A stretch of DNA of 64,000 nucleotides from Daphnia pulex (GCF_021134715.1 NC_060026.1:9787001-9851000); one strand, 5' to 3'; positions 1-15,131 are shown, counted from the stretch's first letter. The notes: generated from the letters alone by a model not told the origin. Translations and numbers: made by a program.

Positions 1-2045
1 TCTGTGTCGACACCAATGCCGAAACCGAAAGGCAGTAATGCACGCACTCGATGGTTTGTCCAACCCAACTCCGATTCCGAGTCCGAAGCCGCCGCCGACG
101 CCGACACCCAAGATGGAACATGTAGAGTGGAACCAGAGGAAGCTGATCCAGAAGAAGAGGAAGCCGAAGAAGAGGAAAAAAGTAACAACACTAAAAGAGT
201 AAGGAGGTAAATCTTACAGACTCGCCTGTGTAATGTGATTCTAGGCCGAGAGATCTGACGACTTCAAAGTACACAATGGAACAACAAGCTATTCTATCCT
301 TCTGGGCCTTTCATTTCATCCTCGACGGCGGTGGAAAAAATTACAAGGAGAATTTAGCAAAAATCAAGAGAAAGGTATCTAAATTCCACAATCAAGATCT
401 CACAATCTGGTTGGAAGATCGAAAAGTGTTCTTACCGACTACTAACCTTAGAAAGGTACCGATTATCATTCCGACATAATTTTTATTATAAACCTTTGCA
501 GGATCGACATCATCTTCAACTGTATACAGCTAATTTATGGAACCCAAACGTGAACCAATATCATGCCGTCCTTCAAGCTGAGTTCAATTCTTTCACTTTA
601 GCTGTACGCGACGCGACACCGGAGAGTTTCCTCGAGTACAAATTAAAATACACATTCAAGCAGTACCTGGACACGAGCGAGAACATTCAATCTCATCCAC
701 AGCGAAGGTGCGCTTTAGCCAATATGAAAAAGAAACAATTGGAATTAGAAAAAAAAACAATCCGACTCGGCACCTGATCAAGGCGAAGACGATGACTCCA
801 AACGTCAGTCGAAGACGTCCAAGCATACTTCGAAACCATATGCAAAGCCTCCCGCCAATGCTATAAAGCCTCCCGCCAATGCTACAAAGCCTCCCGCCAA
901 TGCTACTAAGCCTGCCGCCAATGCTACTAAGCCTGTCAGCAATGTCACCAAGCCTCCCGCCAATCTCGCCAACCCTTCCACCAGCGCACCGGTACCTGCC
1001 GCCAATGACGTGTTGACAGAGGTTCTAAAAAATCTTCCTTTGAACGAACAAGACATCGGTGGTATCAGAGGAATGATAGCGAGCATTATGAAGAAAAGGA
1101 GCAAGCATCCCAGCCTCAACACGCGAACGCTTATCTCAATTCGTCATCAGTGACAAGTGCAACTATACAACAGCGTCCAGCGACATCGACATCCTACAAT
1201 CCATCTTGTGGCGGCGACGTCATTCAAACCCCTACTCATATTGCCACTGAGATGTTCACTGACACACTGACGGAAACCGACCCCGACTCAAACCAGAAAA
1301 GCAAAACAGTAAAATCGATGCATTAAATATTATGTTTTTCTTGTTGAAAAGGCATTGTCGCATCTTCGAGGCATCCCACCGGTTAACAGCATAGCAGTGG
1401 AAAAAGCCCTAAAGAAAAAAGCAACTGACCGAAAGCCAATCGATAACATATGCATGAAGAGTGTTGGTAATCCTCCCAAAAAAGCCCAGTGATAAATCCT
1501 CCATCTTCGAATCCCAGACAGCCAAAAGCTGCACGAATTCGACCGGATTCGCCTCTTTCATGAGTTCCTCCGCACTCCGTGCCGACAAACAAAAGGAAGC
1601 AGTTAGTATCCTCAATCCTCGACTTCAAATTTTTTAAATATTTTAGAAAGAGAAAAAGGTTGCTAACCATGCAAATCAAAAGATGACTTCAGAAGACCAG
1701 TTGCTACTTGATGTATGCTATTTATCATTGTATTTATTCGATCTAATTGTTTGGTTTATCCTTTCTTTCATGCATGCAGCACGAAATGGAAGTTCAAGGG
1801 AAAAAGAAACGAAAACGGACAGATCAAGACGATGATCCTGACTACATGGACACCGATATCAGCACTGGCAGCCAATTGGACACATATGCAGAGCAAGTTG
1901 ACATCGAAGAAGAAGACGATGTCCTCGATTTGACAATTGCAATACCAGTAGAAACGGAGACTGCCAGTGCACCAGCTGCAGCGATTATCACCAAAAAAGA
2001 AGATTCGGAGTGGGTCGCAGTGGACAAAGATCACTGGAAATTTTT
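1..2045 (+). CDS. Gene A1: transposon accessory protein, multi-exon, degenerate, PHD end lost
   Basis: Several exons are visible. The first (about 4-210) is acidic and Ser/Glu-rich and ends in a basic KRVRR tail. The second (about 276-455) carries the conserved block SFWAFHFIL ... QDLTIWLEDRKVFL. The third (from about 500) carries QDRHHLQLYTANLWNPN. The same two exons, split at the same point, occur in the genes at 9.6-12.7 kb and 18.3-21.2 kb. A Lys-Pro-Pro-Ala-Asn-Ala repeat follows (830-1010), and then an acidic exon (1785-2045) ending DSEWVAVDKDHW, which aligns with the segment just before the PHD finger of the 18-21 kb gene. The PHD finger itself is replaced by a palindrome cluster. A frame change at the A-run near 750 and another near 1110 show decay. 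The function is unknown; a DNA- or chromatin-binding helper of transposition is only inferred. Confidence 0.55.
830..1012 (+). repeat. In-frame 18-bp minisatellite in gene A1
   Basis: About seven to eight copies of an 18-bp unit read AAG-CCT-CCC-GCC-AAT-GCT, coding Lys-Pro-Pro-Ala-Asn-Ala with small changes. It lies within gene A1 and probably forms an extended linker. Confidence 0.8.
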
Positions 2046-2345
2046 CATCGGTATATTATCGGTATAATACCGGTATTTTATCACTTTACGGTGTAATTAT
2101 GTGATACCGGTACATACCTACCGTTTTTGCAACCCCCCCCCCGTTTTTTCGGTGTCGATTTTTGGTATATACCGGTATTATTTGGCCAATATCTTCGGCA
2201 TAATGCCGTAATTTAATCGGCATAATGCCGTTATTTATTTAGCATAATGCCGTTATTTATTCGGCATAATGCCGTTATTTAATAGGCATAATGCCGTTAT
2301 TTAATCGGTATTCTGCAATAAATGCCGATTATTATTCCGGTATTC
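2041..2345. repeat. Palindrome cluster ACCGGTAT / GGCATAATGCC
   Basis: The motif ATACCGGTAT recurs in several forms. A short tandem run of about six CGGCATAATGCCGTTATTTA-like units then follows (2200-2310). Both motifs are self-complementary. No coding capacity is seen. It sits exactly where the PHD exon of gene A1 would be expected. Confidence 0.85.
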
Positions 2346-2419
2346 TGCCGTTAATTACGCATATAAAAATTGTTTTTAATTAAATAAATAAGTTTATTGC
2401 AATTTTTGAGAAATATAAC

Positions 2420-4020
2420 AGAAAAATTAATTCTTTTTTTTTTCTTTTTTTCTTTGGTTTCTCAGCTACAGGCTCTGGCTTCGGCTCAGGAGTAGGCTTT
2501 GTCTTTCTTGCAACCATCACTTCTTTCTTCCGCTTCTTTTTTCCAGATACCTCCTCCTCCTTTTCCTCTTCCTCCTCCGACTCGCTACTTTCTTCTGAAC
2601 TAAGTTTATCTTCAACATCTTCATCATCATCAGACGGTTCAGGACTTGACTCTGCTTTCTTTTTTCGTTTCTTAGTCTTCGGAGGCTTCGGCTTCGGTTC
2701 TTTGGGAGGCGCCGTATACTTTTTGGGGTTTCGGCTTAGATGACGCTGGATAACTATGAAGGGTTATAAGTAAATTATCGTGGAACATATACCGTGTTTC
2801 AATTTGTTGTACTTATCGATAGTGTACAGTGGCTGGTTGTAATCAGGAAGAATAACGTTTGGTGCGGGGTGGTATCCAATTTCTTTGAAGCACTCAATGA
2901 TTATCTGCTCTTATTTTGGATGTGTTATATCTGTCCATCGCATTCCTTTCGTGTGGCTATAAAAAATAAAAAAATGAACAAAACAGAATCAAAATTAACT
3001 TACTATTCCTGGCTGTACTTTCTGATCGCTCGTCCGAGAATCAAATCTGCATCTTTTTCGTCGAATGCCTTCATGTCGGCCCTGTCGTCATCGTTCGCAT
3101 CGATGCTTGCGTCCGCAAGCATCTCCAAAGGTGACTGTGGAGCAGAAGCACTAGCTGTAGACCCAGAAGCAGATGACATGCTAATCGCCGTCTGCTGTGG
3201 ACAAGGATAAGGCGAGGAGTCATGATGAGGCGCAGAACCAGGAGACGGCGCAGAGGTCGGAGACGGACTTGGTAGCTTAGGTTCCAAACCCCCAAAAATG
3301 ATTTGTTGGGCAAATCCTTTATGTTTTCCTGCTCCTCTTTGTGCGTTGGTTCCAACGTGGTTGTATACGTAGTGAGGTCCGGAAACAGCAGCCTTTGTTC
3401 ATAAAAATAAATAGTATAAAATAAAAAAGAAATCCAAACGTTTGCATCCATAATGGAAGCATGAGTATTGATAACAAGGTACAATGGCGAGTCCATTGTA
3501 CCAACGCCATTTTTCAGAAGACCATCGAGTGTCTCCCCGTAAATTGAAGACCCAAAATAAGCACGAACACTTTAAATAAAAGTTAAATGAAAACAAAATA
3601 TAAATATATACCTCGGAGCCATCGTAATAAGAGGCAGGTTATTAGCCCTAAACATGGCGAGGACGTTTGGTTCTTTCTTGATAGATCCAATATAGTCGAT
3701 CAACTTTGTTTCGCCACCGACTTGTCAGAAATATAAACGAGGAGCGAAAAAACAAACATATAGCTAATGAAGTCAAAGGGAAGTCATGACCAACAAAGGA
3801 GAACCAAAAGTCGAACTCTGCACCGTCATCGCCACCTCCTTCTCCACCTTCCGACATTTTCCTCCCAAACATTTCTTGACCCCTGCGTCACATATGTTGA
3901 AAGCACACGAGTGTGCCTGAAAAAAACTCCAAATAAGGGAATAACTAGTCGGGTTAGTCTCCATGATGGTTTAACTCAATCTTCGTCAGGTTCGTGGCCA
4001 CCGTGTTCGCACAAAAGTTA
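2420..4020 (-). CDS. Gene B: unrecognised minus-strand multi-exon gene of copy 1
   Basis: The minus strand has coding-like blocks separated by short AT-rich introns with GT/AG borders. They include a block with GETKLIDYIGSIKKEPNVLA (about 3600-3720), one ending TMDSPLYLVINTHASIMDA (about 3450-3550), a Pro/Ser/Ala-rich block (3003-3390) and an acidic then Lys-rich tail (2430-2750) typical of nuclear proteins. It runs opposite to genes A1 and C1. No domain was recognised and no relative was found elsewhere in the window. The exon limits are approximate and the gene may be decayed. Confidence 0.35.
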
Positions 4021-4308
4021 AATGTGAATGTTGAAACAAGCTGGTTAGCTATTTCACAGCTTACCGGCACAACAGACAACAAGAAAAAGACTATCGCTTA
4101 AGGTGGGATGATAAAAATTCTCTAAGTTGTTTTTATATTATACAGGCGCGGCTGAAAGTTTCTTTACGTGTAGCTCCAAAACCCGCCTTTTTACTGTGTA
4201 TTGGCGGATGGTGTTAGCCTAAGAAAGAGAAAATCAAAGCAAAAAAAGGGAACACAGTAGAAGAAAAAGTAGAAGGTGATTACAAATAATTAATTATTTT
4301 TTTAAAGT

Positions 4309-6066
4309 GGAGGTTAAGCAGCATCCATTCTACGATGACGCGTTCGAATATCTTCCCGATGACCATTGGCTGCGTTATCATCTCGCGAAAGATCTCTTGT
4401 CGAGCGAAGAAGTACCAGAAGAACAGTCTGATGCCGATTAATACGAGGACAACGACGAAAAGTATTACAACGAAAGACCCGAATTGATTGATTCAGAGTT
4501 CGCCACAAAAAAGGGGACGATATCTCATAATTTTGCGGGCCGAGGCGATCATCCAGCAATGATAAACGGCATATATCGTGTTCCTTTGATATTAGTTTGG
4601 TTAGGCGCCGCTTTCTTGTACTGGAAGCAGTTCACAAACGATCCGATGCACATAATTTCAAATATTCTCGACACCATCATCAACGCGCTTGAAGGTGAAG
4701 GTCTAACTAGCCCTTTCACTCTATCGAAGAAGATGAGAGACTTCTTCGATGGACTCGGCGGAGAATTACGCCTACCAAGCCAGTACTCGATACCAAGGCG
4801 CATTATCGCAAACCGCTCTCATGTAAAGTAAGGCGACAAATTCACTTTATGCTCTGAGATTTTTATTTTCCTTCATTCTTCTACGACAACGGAGCCTCGC
4901 TATGGATTCAATCCAGCGCGAAATTATGCTCTCTACGGTATTATTCTTTGTCTGCACAGACTGATATGCAGCAGCCACACCTTGGCCTCTCTCTCAAAGC
5001 TTGAGACCGACCTCGCCTTCTTTGTGACGCTCCTGCAGCACTTAGACACAACAAAAACGTTTCGATTCATCAATTTTCACTTAGGTGAGTTAATTTTACC
5101 GGAATAATACCGGTATTATACCTATTTTTTCGCATTTTTAAACAGTATAATACCGGTATTATTCCGGAATAATATTCATTTTTTCTTTTCTTTTATTTTC
5201 ACTTAGTTCTTCATTTGCCGATGTACATTCGATACTATGGATGCATAATGGGTTGGTGGTCAATGCTCTTCGAAAGGCTGCAGTATCAACTCAAGAGAAC
5301 GTGCAAAACCCCGAAGAATTACGAGAAACACGTGGTAATGGAGAAAGTGCGCCGCGAGTTTATCAAACAACAAAACAAAGCCGTCTTGAACAAAGAAAAA
5401 CAGCCCCATACTTTTGACCATGACGAAAGTTTGATAACATGTATCGGGAAGCACTTCGTTTGCGAGAACATTCACGAAAAAAATTCCGTTTTCACTGCTT
5501 TCAAAAATGACATCGAGGATCTTTATCCCCAGGAAGCTGCCGAAATATTAGCCCAATGCTGCCCTTTTAAAGCTAAAGTCTTTTCCTACAAAAAAATTAG
5601 ATGCGGCAATTGTGTATTCGAGGTGAAAAACGTTATAAAGAAGCCATCTCGCTATATCAGAAAGCATCAAAAGACCAAGATGGATTTTTATATGGAGATA
5701 AGAAACAAAGATTCCCCGGTAAATAGCTCAGTATCCTATGACCCAGACAAGGAAAATGCTTTCCCTACTTTCGCTAGATGCCAAAATATTTACGCAATCA
5801 AACCATTCGTGACGAAAGAAAAGAAACACAACGTGTACTATTTTTTCAAATGCGAAACAATGAAGACAAGCGGGTATCATCGGTGTTTGTGGACAATAGA
5901 CGAGACTCCAGAAGGTGCCGTCAACCGCCATACGAAAATGTTGAAGACCAAAGATATCTGCCAGCTACAAGTGGTTGTTGCTCAGCATGGACAACTTCCT
6001 ATCGGCATGCTCAGTGTAATGAGATTAGGGCGTGACGTCCTAACCTATACTCCAGTGGAGCCATAG
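4309..6066 (+). CDS. Gene C1: conserved transposon-family protein of unknown function, two exons seen
   Basis: The exon 4309-5084 begins VEVKQHPFYDDAFEYLP and ends KTFRFINFHL. An intron of 122 bp (5085-5206, GT...AG) follows, then the exon 5207-6066 with VLHLPMYIRYYGCIMGWWSM and a C-terminal block LQVVVAQHGQLP ... RLGRDVLTYTP. It aligns along its whole length with the minus-strand gene at 13.2-15.1 kb, including the intron position. Two in-frame TAA codons (4439-4441 and about 4829-4831) interrupt the first exon, so this copy is probably dead. The conserved Trp-Trp, Arg-Thr-Cys-Lys-Thr-Pro-Lys-Asn-Tyr and His/Cys residues suggest a folded enzyme or DNA-binding protein, but no known family was recognised. 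Confidence 0.6.
5085..5206 (+). repeat. Gene C1 intron filled with ACCGGTAT palindromes
   Basis: This 122-bp intron contains several ACCGGAATAATACCGGTATTAT-type palindromes. The intron at the same position in the 13-15 kb relative is filled with a different palindrome. Confidence 0.8.
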
Positions 6067-6412
6067 ACAGCTTTATAACATAAAACAATTTCATTTAGTA
6101 CATGAAGAGTTATAAATTTATTATAGTATACAACGCGACAGCACTAGCACATTATAAAATTTAAATAAACTTAAAGTAAAATTAAAAAGCATCTGCGGCA
6201 CTATACCGGAATGATACCGGTATAAAAAAAATGAACGCCAAGAATAAAAATATTACCGGAACAATACCGAAAAAAAAAGGAATATACCGAAAAAAAATAC
6301 ATATACCGAAAATAATTAATATACCGGTATTATACCGGTATGACAAATGTCGAAAATTTCCAGTGTTCACTTTAACATATGTTCAGTGGCCTGATTCAGT
6401 TACATCTTCAGA
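6067..6412. repeat. ACCGGTAT cluster after gene C1 (6204-6345) and short AT-rich flanks
   Basis: After the gene C1 stop there is an AT-rich 3' flank with an AATAAA-like context. ACCGG(A/T)A(A/T) motifs then repeat from 6204 and end in a double ATACCGGTAT at about 6320-6343. No gene is seen. The last part (6350-6412) is unique sequence next to the LTR element. Confidence 0.7.
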
Positions 6413-9292
<2,880 letters not shown>

Positions 9293-9299
9293 TAAGATC

Positions 9300-9560
9300 T
9301 GCCACCGGCATCGCGACACTGCGACAAACACGGTAAAATGATGACAACCGTGACCGAGACAGAATTTGTCGCGGTGTCGCGGTTGTCGCGGTCAAATTTT
9401 AGCTGAGTGCCAGATGGGGTGATATTGTCGCAGTGTAACGGCTCGCGAGACCATTTTTTGTACCGCGACACAGCGACAACCGCGACAAAAGTGCAACGGT
9501 TACACTGCGACTGTCGCGATGTTTGACCGTTGTTAGTGCCATAACCACTGCGACAAACTT
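9300..9560. repeat. CGCGACA / TGTCGCG cluster next to the copy 2 terminus
   Basis: More than a dozen GCGACA or TGTCGC words in both orientations occur in 260 bp directly inside the GGAGTTGTGC end. There is no coding potential. The position suggests subterminal protein-binding repeats. Confidence 0.8.
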
Positions 9561-9639
9561 AATTTTGCTTATTTATTGCATATTTTAGTTTATAATTGAT
9601 GTTTATTGCTTTATTAACAAGGAATAGAAGGGGGAGTGC

Positions 9640-12600
9640 TCATTCTGGCTTTTTGGGGAAGAGCAGACAGTAGCGGCACTTCCAGCTACTTTTCGCTAGA
9701 TCAGTTCGCTTGCTTCCCCTGTGCGGCACTCTCTTGAGTTCGGAGAAGAAGCATTCTTTGTGTATGCCTTTGTGACAAGTCGAGCACATGTTGAGAGCAC
9801 CACCATCTTTACAAGCGTGGCAAAAAATTTGATCCCCGTCCTTGTCTTTGACGAACGTCTCGTCGATGTTCTTTGACTCATCCTCCGTGTAGTAACAAAA
9901 ATATCGAGAGTTCTATAAATGGTTAAAGTAAAAAAAAAAGTTTTTTTACATCATCTAGGTTGTTGAAGTCTTTGTCTTTGAGCTTCGACTCGGAATCATC
10001 ATCTTCGTCGTCATCATTTTCATCGATATCGATTCCTTTATCGCTTTCATTAGAGGAGTCGACTTCATCCTCGCTGTCTTCCTCGCTGTGTTCTGTCTCA
10101 TCGTCATTTTCATCTTCATCAACCAATAGATCGTCACACATTTGAGTCTATTACAGAAGAAATAAGTAATATTATAGCATTGATTACCGGTCTAGATTTT
10201 CTGTGAGGGTTTTTCTTTTCCTGAACTTCGTTTTTTACTTTTTTTTCGTGCTTTTGTCAATAGTGAAAAAAAAAAGAAATCTAAGCTAACCAATAGCAGT
10301 AACTCTCGGCGCTCTTTCTTAGATAGCTCGCGGGTTGCAACACGTTTATTGTTCCGCGCCCAATGGATTTTTGCTAGCTGTTGGTCGTTCTTCTTTTGGG
10401 TTTTGATTTCTTTGGCATTTTTCTTTATTTTCTGTTTTTCTTCTCTTTTAGCGAGAGACTTGTTGAAGCTTTTGAGAGTTGGCTTCTTGGGATCTATGAC
10501 ACCTCGTTTTGTTTTCCAACCAACTTGACTTGTTCTTGCATGTACAGTAAATCCTGTAAGTTTAATCAATAATTGAGTGAGAGGATGAACGCTGAAAATA
10601 GTTAAACTAATACCTCGCGACCAGGTTTATTGTCTTGCTCGAATCTTGATTGAGACTTCGAGTTCGAGTTTCCATTTTCATTGTTTGCATCTGGTACTAA
10701 GTGACGTCAACTCTTATAATATTACAAGAAAACTAACCTTCGACGTTGTCTAGAGCAGCAGAACAGATTGCGTCAAGGCCTTCTGTCCAACCTTTATAAA
10801 CTCTTGTCTGTCGCGGTGAAGTAGACTGTAGAGACATTGACGATGAAGGAGTAGATATAGCGCTTCTTTCCGTGGACGAAGACATCGACGAAGAGGATTG
10901 CTGAGCCACAGACTGTGCTTGGTTGTTGCCTTCGTTGTTCTTTTGGATTTCTGCACGGAGTAAATTCTGCATCACTTTCATCATCCTCTGCGATTCCTCG
11001 CGATCTTCTTGGAGCTGTGCGATTAGAGTCTTCATATCAGAGCGCGTTTTGTTCGAATCTGATGAAGCTGGTCTTTTACGTCGAGGGTTGTGTGAGCTGA
11101 TGGATCTCGTCAAGGCGGATGGATTACTCTTTTCGTGCTCTTATCGTCGTCGTCACTATCACTATTTTCTGCGTCTAAGTCTTCACCTGTTGAACTATCT
11201 CGAGCTAATTTCTTCTTCTCTTGTTTATCCAACTTCTCGTAGTATTTTCTTCGCTCAGGATATGAATCTCGTTGCTTTTCACGATCGAGCTCAAGATAAG
11301 AGGAAAAAACATCACAGCAAATTAAATCCAAGAAGTCCAGTTCATTCACAGTATTTGGGTCTCGCCCATTCATCCAACTGGTATTAGCTTACGAGATCAG
11401 AATGCCAGCTATTTTTTTCGGGGCACCACTTATTAGTACCAAGCAGTTGAAGATGACGAGTTTGCTGTTTGAAGCGAATAATACATAAAATATATTACAC
11501 TTACATCACGAAGATTTGTATCTCGCAAAAATATTTGCCTACGTTCTAGGTATACAATCAAATCTTGGTAGTGATACTTCGATGAGCCAGGTTTGATGCT
11601 CTCGTAGGTCATGTTGTGTTTACGAATAAGGAAAAACTCGAATCACATCGATATGAAGGCTAACTGACGGAGATCGTACATTGACTTTTCGAGAGGTCTA
11701 TAAAATGATAGGATTAAATAACCATAAATAATGTCGACACCATTTCTTTTCGCCTTGGCTAGATCTGACAATAAATTAATGTGACAAAAGTAATAGGAAT
11801 TACTTTCTTTTTGAACCTTTCGATTTTTTGTCTGAACTCGGTCGAGATCTAGAGCGAGAGCGAGACCTTCCATTAGCATGTAACTGCGTTGGAGTACCGT
11901 CGTTAATGTAAAGCTGTGTTTGTGAATGCGACGATTGATCGCACGACTGTGGTGTATAGACACTTCCTCCATGTCGAATATAGTCCTCACGTTTGGCATT
12001 CAAACTGTTGTTGTGTTGAAAATGATGAGAGTTTGGGTATTGTTCAGATGATGACGAATTGTATGCAGAGTTATCGTGGTCGAATTGGCGATGAAAACTC
12101 TGATGATGGTATTGAGTGATAGCTTGTGTAGGATAAACATTGGAGCCATCATAAGGAGATATCGGGAATTGTGTAGAAGCAACGCCTTGATTATAATGCT
12201 GATTGTAAGTTTGGGTTACATTGTATTGTACCGAGCCCTGATGGCGACCTTGTGTTTGGCCGGGAGCTTCATGATGCATTGGCATATGAACGGGGTCAGG
12301 ATGGCTTGTAACTGGCTGAGCATCTTGTACTTGGGTAGGATCTTGAGAGTATGTAGGAATGTTAGCGGGGTGATACTGACTTGAAGCCTGGTGAGTGACA
12401 CCTTGTCCTTGACCGGCAGTTTGAGAGTGCATCGGAATGTGAGTGGGGAAATAGGGGTTAGAAAAATGGTGACCACCATGAATTTTGGTGGGATTTTGAG
12501 AGTGTATAGGCATTAGTGATGGGTGATAGCTTTGTGGGCCGTTGTGGGAACCTTGTATTTGGCCAGGAGCTTGAGGATACACGTGACTATACGTATGCAT

Positions 12601-12681
12601 CGACGAGTTCGGATTAGTTATGAATGAGTTCTTCGTGGCTTCTACATTATTTTCAGGGAGCTTTTCGGAACTGAGGATCAT
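9640..12681 (-). CDS. Gene A2: transposon accessory protein with C-terminal PHD finger
   Basis: The first exon (12681 down to about 11805) is rich in His, Gln, Pro, Ser and Tyr and ends in an Arg-Ser repeat and a basic tail. Next come exons with YQDLIVYLERRQIFLRDT (about 11640-11505) and RHLQLLGTNKWCPEKN (about 11465-11394), matching the conserved block of the other A genes. A charged exon (11373-11110), a Ser-rich coiled segment (11113-10733), a Lys-rich exon (10569-10192) and an acidic exon (10141-9923) follow. The last exon encodes CHAC ... CSTCHKGIHKEC ... WKCRYC, a complete C4HC3 PHD zinc finger, and stops at 9640. PHD fingers usually read histone tails, so chromatin targeting of the element is plausible but inferred. 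A possible frame change lies near 11,655. Confidence 0.6.
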
Positions 12682-12869
12682 GAGATGGTTAAAAAAGAAA
12701 AAATTGGATCAAACATGTGCGAAGTATCAGTAAGAGTATTCGTATTCGCTCGCTTTTCGGGACAAGTAGCAATAGACGGGCTCATTGGCTGCAAAGTGTA
12801 GATAGTGAGTGTTTTCGAAGTGCCAAGTCCAACCTGATCTTTGTAGCTCACTGGAAATTTTCGATCTGG

Positions 12870-12985
12870 CTTTTTTTTCGACCCGGGACTTTTTAAACTA
12901 CTTTTGCATGAAACATGATAATATGCATAGTCATAAAAAAGTCCCGGGTCAAAAATTTTTTGACCCGGGCTTTTCCCGAGACCCG
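12870..12985. repeat. CCCGGGTC palindrome cluster between genes C2 and A2
   Basis: Four GACCCGGG or CCCGGGTC words and a related CCCGAGACCCG lie in about 110 bp. The same word recurs in the gene C2 intron at 14138-14220. Confidence 0.8.
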
Positions 12986-13218
12986 TCATATGAAAATTTT
13001 TTTTTGCTTAACTATCTTATATTCTTATTGATCTTATTAGCTTTTAATGCTATATTCATAAATTTCAATTCAATATGATTGAATTGAATTTTTGTCTCGG
13101 TTCATTTCAGGAAAGTCCCTGGCTTTTCCATGTGATTGGCTTATACTTTTATGTATTTATTCTCTCATTTTTTTTGTTATTTAGTTCGTTAATTAATTAA
13201 ATAAGTAATTTATTAATT

Positions 13219-15100
13219 TTATGCATTCAAAGGCGCATACAGTATTGTATCTCTGCCTATTCGCATGACTGATTTCTGTCCATCTTCAAGATCACCATGC
13301 TGAGCAACCACCACTTGCAACTCCATAAAATCGTTTGGATTCATGAGTTCTGTTGAAGAATCTTCAATGCCCTCTTCACTCAGATCTACATACCACAGGC
13401 TGCGATGATGACCAAGGGTTTTCAAGCGAGTGCACGCAAAGTAATAGACGACGTGGTCTTTGAACTCTCCTGATTGGAACGGGTGGGTAGAGTAAATGCC
13501 TTGACAAATAGCAAACTGCGGAATCACAGGTTCTGCAGCGACACGTTGGCGTGCACGTGCTCGCTGACGCACAACCGGTTGATCCACAAAGTGCTGCGAG
13601 TGCTTCATCTGTGCCTTTGGCTTTAATTCCATGTAGCAATCCGCTCTTTTTTTCCCTTCGCTGTGTTTCTTAGTGGAGAACACGCTATTGCCGACTCGAA
13701 TCTTTTTATAAGATAAGATTTGAGAGTCTTCTACTCTTGAATCCATGAGCATCTCCACGTGTTTATCTGGGAATTTCAATCGAACGTCGGCAGCGAACTT
13801 CTTATACAAAGATTCGAACATGTGATTAGTATCACTGACAGGATAGCCTTTCGCGATCACGACAACCTTATTCGCCTCGAATGAGAACAAAAACTTGTTC
13901 TCTTCCTCAAGTTCAAAATCGTTGTTGGTTCTTTTTAACCTTTGCAAGTGCTCGTATTGCTCTTGTTGCATTACTAGATGCTTGATGTAATTCTTGGGTG
14001 TTCGACAGCTTTTCTTCAGTTGATACTGCTTGTGCTCGATGATCATTGACCACCAGCCTAGGACAGTGCCAAACCACTTGATATACATAGACAGATGAAG
14101 AACTAACAAAAATAAGTAAGATACAGGTATGAAATAGCCCGGGTTAAGCACAACAACATCAAAAGTCCCGGGTCAACCCAGGTTTTTTTTTTAAATAAAA
14201 GCCTGGGTCAGATCCGGGTTATTAAGCAAAAATATACCTACTTAAGTGGAAATTGATGAATCTGAAGGTCTTGTAAGTATCCCGAAGCTGCAGCAACGTT
14301 ACGAAGTAAGCAATATCTTGCTCTAGAGTGTCAAGCGATGTCAAAGTGTGAGTTGTTGACATCAAACGCTGCAGACACAAGACAAGACCGTAAAGAGCAG
14401 CTGAATAATGAGTGAACCCAGGGCATTGTTCGGTAATTGTCGAAGACATTAAGAAAATAAATACTTCGGAACACAAAGTGAACTTATCGCCACTCTTTGT
14501 GTGGCTTGACTTCTCTAAAGGGCAATAAGGGACGACGTAATTAGAGAAAAAAGTCATGGAAGAGCACAGTCTATCGAAGAAGTTTCGCATTTTCTTTGAA
14601 AGGCGAAAAGGGCTTTGTTCATCTGCATGGGGTCATTTATAAACATAAGATAGAAGACGAAATAAGGAAGGTACTCCATGGTGATAGGCACGCGAAATAG
14701 CCCATAATTTTTTATAGGATGAAGCTGATGATTCAACGGGCGATTGCAGTTATGCGACAGTCGCCCTTGTTCTAGCACATAAGGGTTGAGCTTTAACTCA
14801 GGTCTCTCTCTGAAGAATGGGGAGTTCTCGTCGGCAACTCTCCTTCGATATACATGCACAGTTGTGTTCGTGGGGTTATCTGGAACTTCATCTCTTGCCA
14901 ATTGATGCCGAAGGATGTGATTAAGTGGTAAATAACGATAAGCTTCGTCGTAGTATGCATGCTGGTCTTATTGAAATTAAAGTAATAAAACATAAACACA
15001 TACCTTGCTTCACTTCTTCTTCTTTACCAATATTTTTGCGTTTGTTCGGGCGCTTTTTTGGCTCATTCCCGACATGCATACAACAATGGCAGGCAAGAGT
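13219..15100 (-). CDS. Gene C2: conserved transposon-family protein of unknown function
   Basis: Three exons are visible. One is a basic exon around 15005-15085 ending GKEEEVKQG. The second runs from about 14935 to 14242, starting YYDEAYRYLPLNHILRHQLA and ending KTFRFINFHL. The third (14102 to 13219) contains LHLSMYIKWFGTVLGWWSM and ends RIGRDTILYAPLNA. It aligns with gene C1 throughout and shares the intron position. There is one frame change near 14,590. The last exon is open for about 290 codons and carries a short insert rich in Arg, Gln and Ala that gene C1 lacks. No known fold was recognised. Confidence 0.6.
14103..14241 (-). repeat. Gene C2 intron filled with CCCGGGT motifs
   Basis: This 139-bp intron at the position matching gene C1's 122-bp intron holds CCCGGGTT, CCCGGGTCAACCC and GATCCGGGTT words in place of ACCGGTAT. 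Confidence 0.8.
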
Positions 15101-15131
15101 CGAAGGCTCTTGTTTATGGAGTTGTGCGGAA

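Larger units (their letters stand above)
1..6350. mobile_element. Transposon copy 1 (gene A - gene B - gene C family), left end outside window
   Basis: This stretch holds a plus-strand gene A, a minus-strand gene B and a plus-strand gene C. Genes A and C are clearly related to genes at 9.6-15 kb and 18-21 kb. Palindromic ACCGGTAT motifs cluster at 2041-2345, inside the gene C intron (5085-5206) and after gene C (6204-6345), which ties the parts into one unit. No transposase was recognised. The left end is outside the window and the right end is placed where the motif cluster stops. That these genes form one transposon is inferred from the copy 3 relative, which has a DDE transposase. Confidence 0.5.

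Noticed and set aside
1383-2034. Minus-strand frames opposite gene A1
   Set aside because: They overlap plus-strand exons that have relatives elsewhere in the window, and have low-complexity composition.
9640-12681. Gene A2 as a host SR splicing factor because of its Arg-Ser run
   Set aside because: There is no RNA-recognition motif, and its conserved block and PHD finger match the transposon genes A1 and A3.
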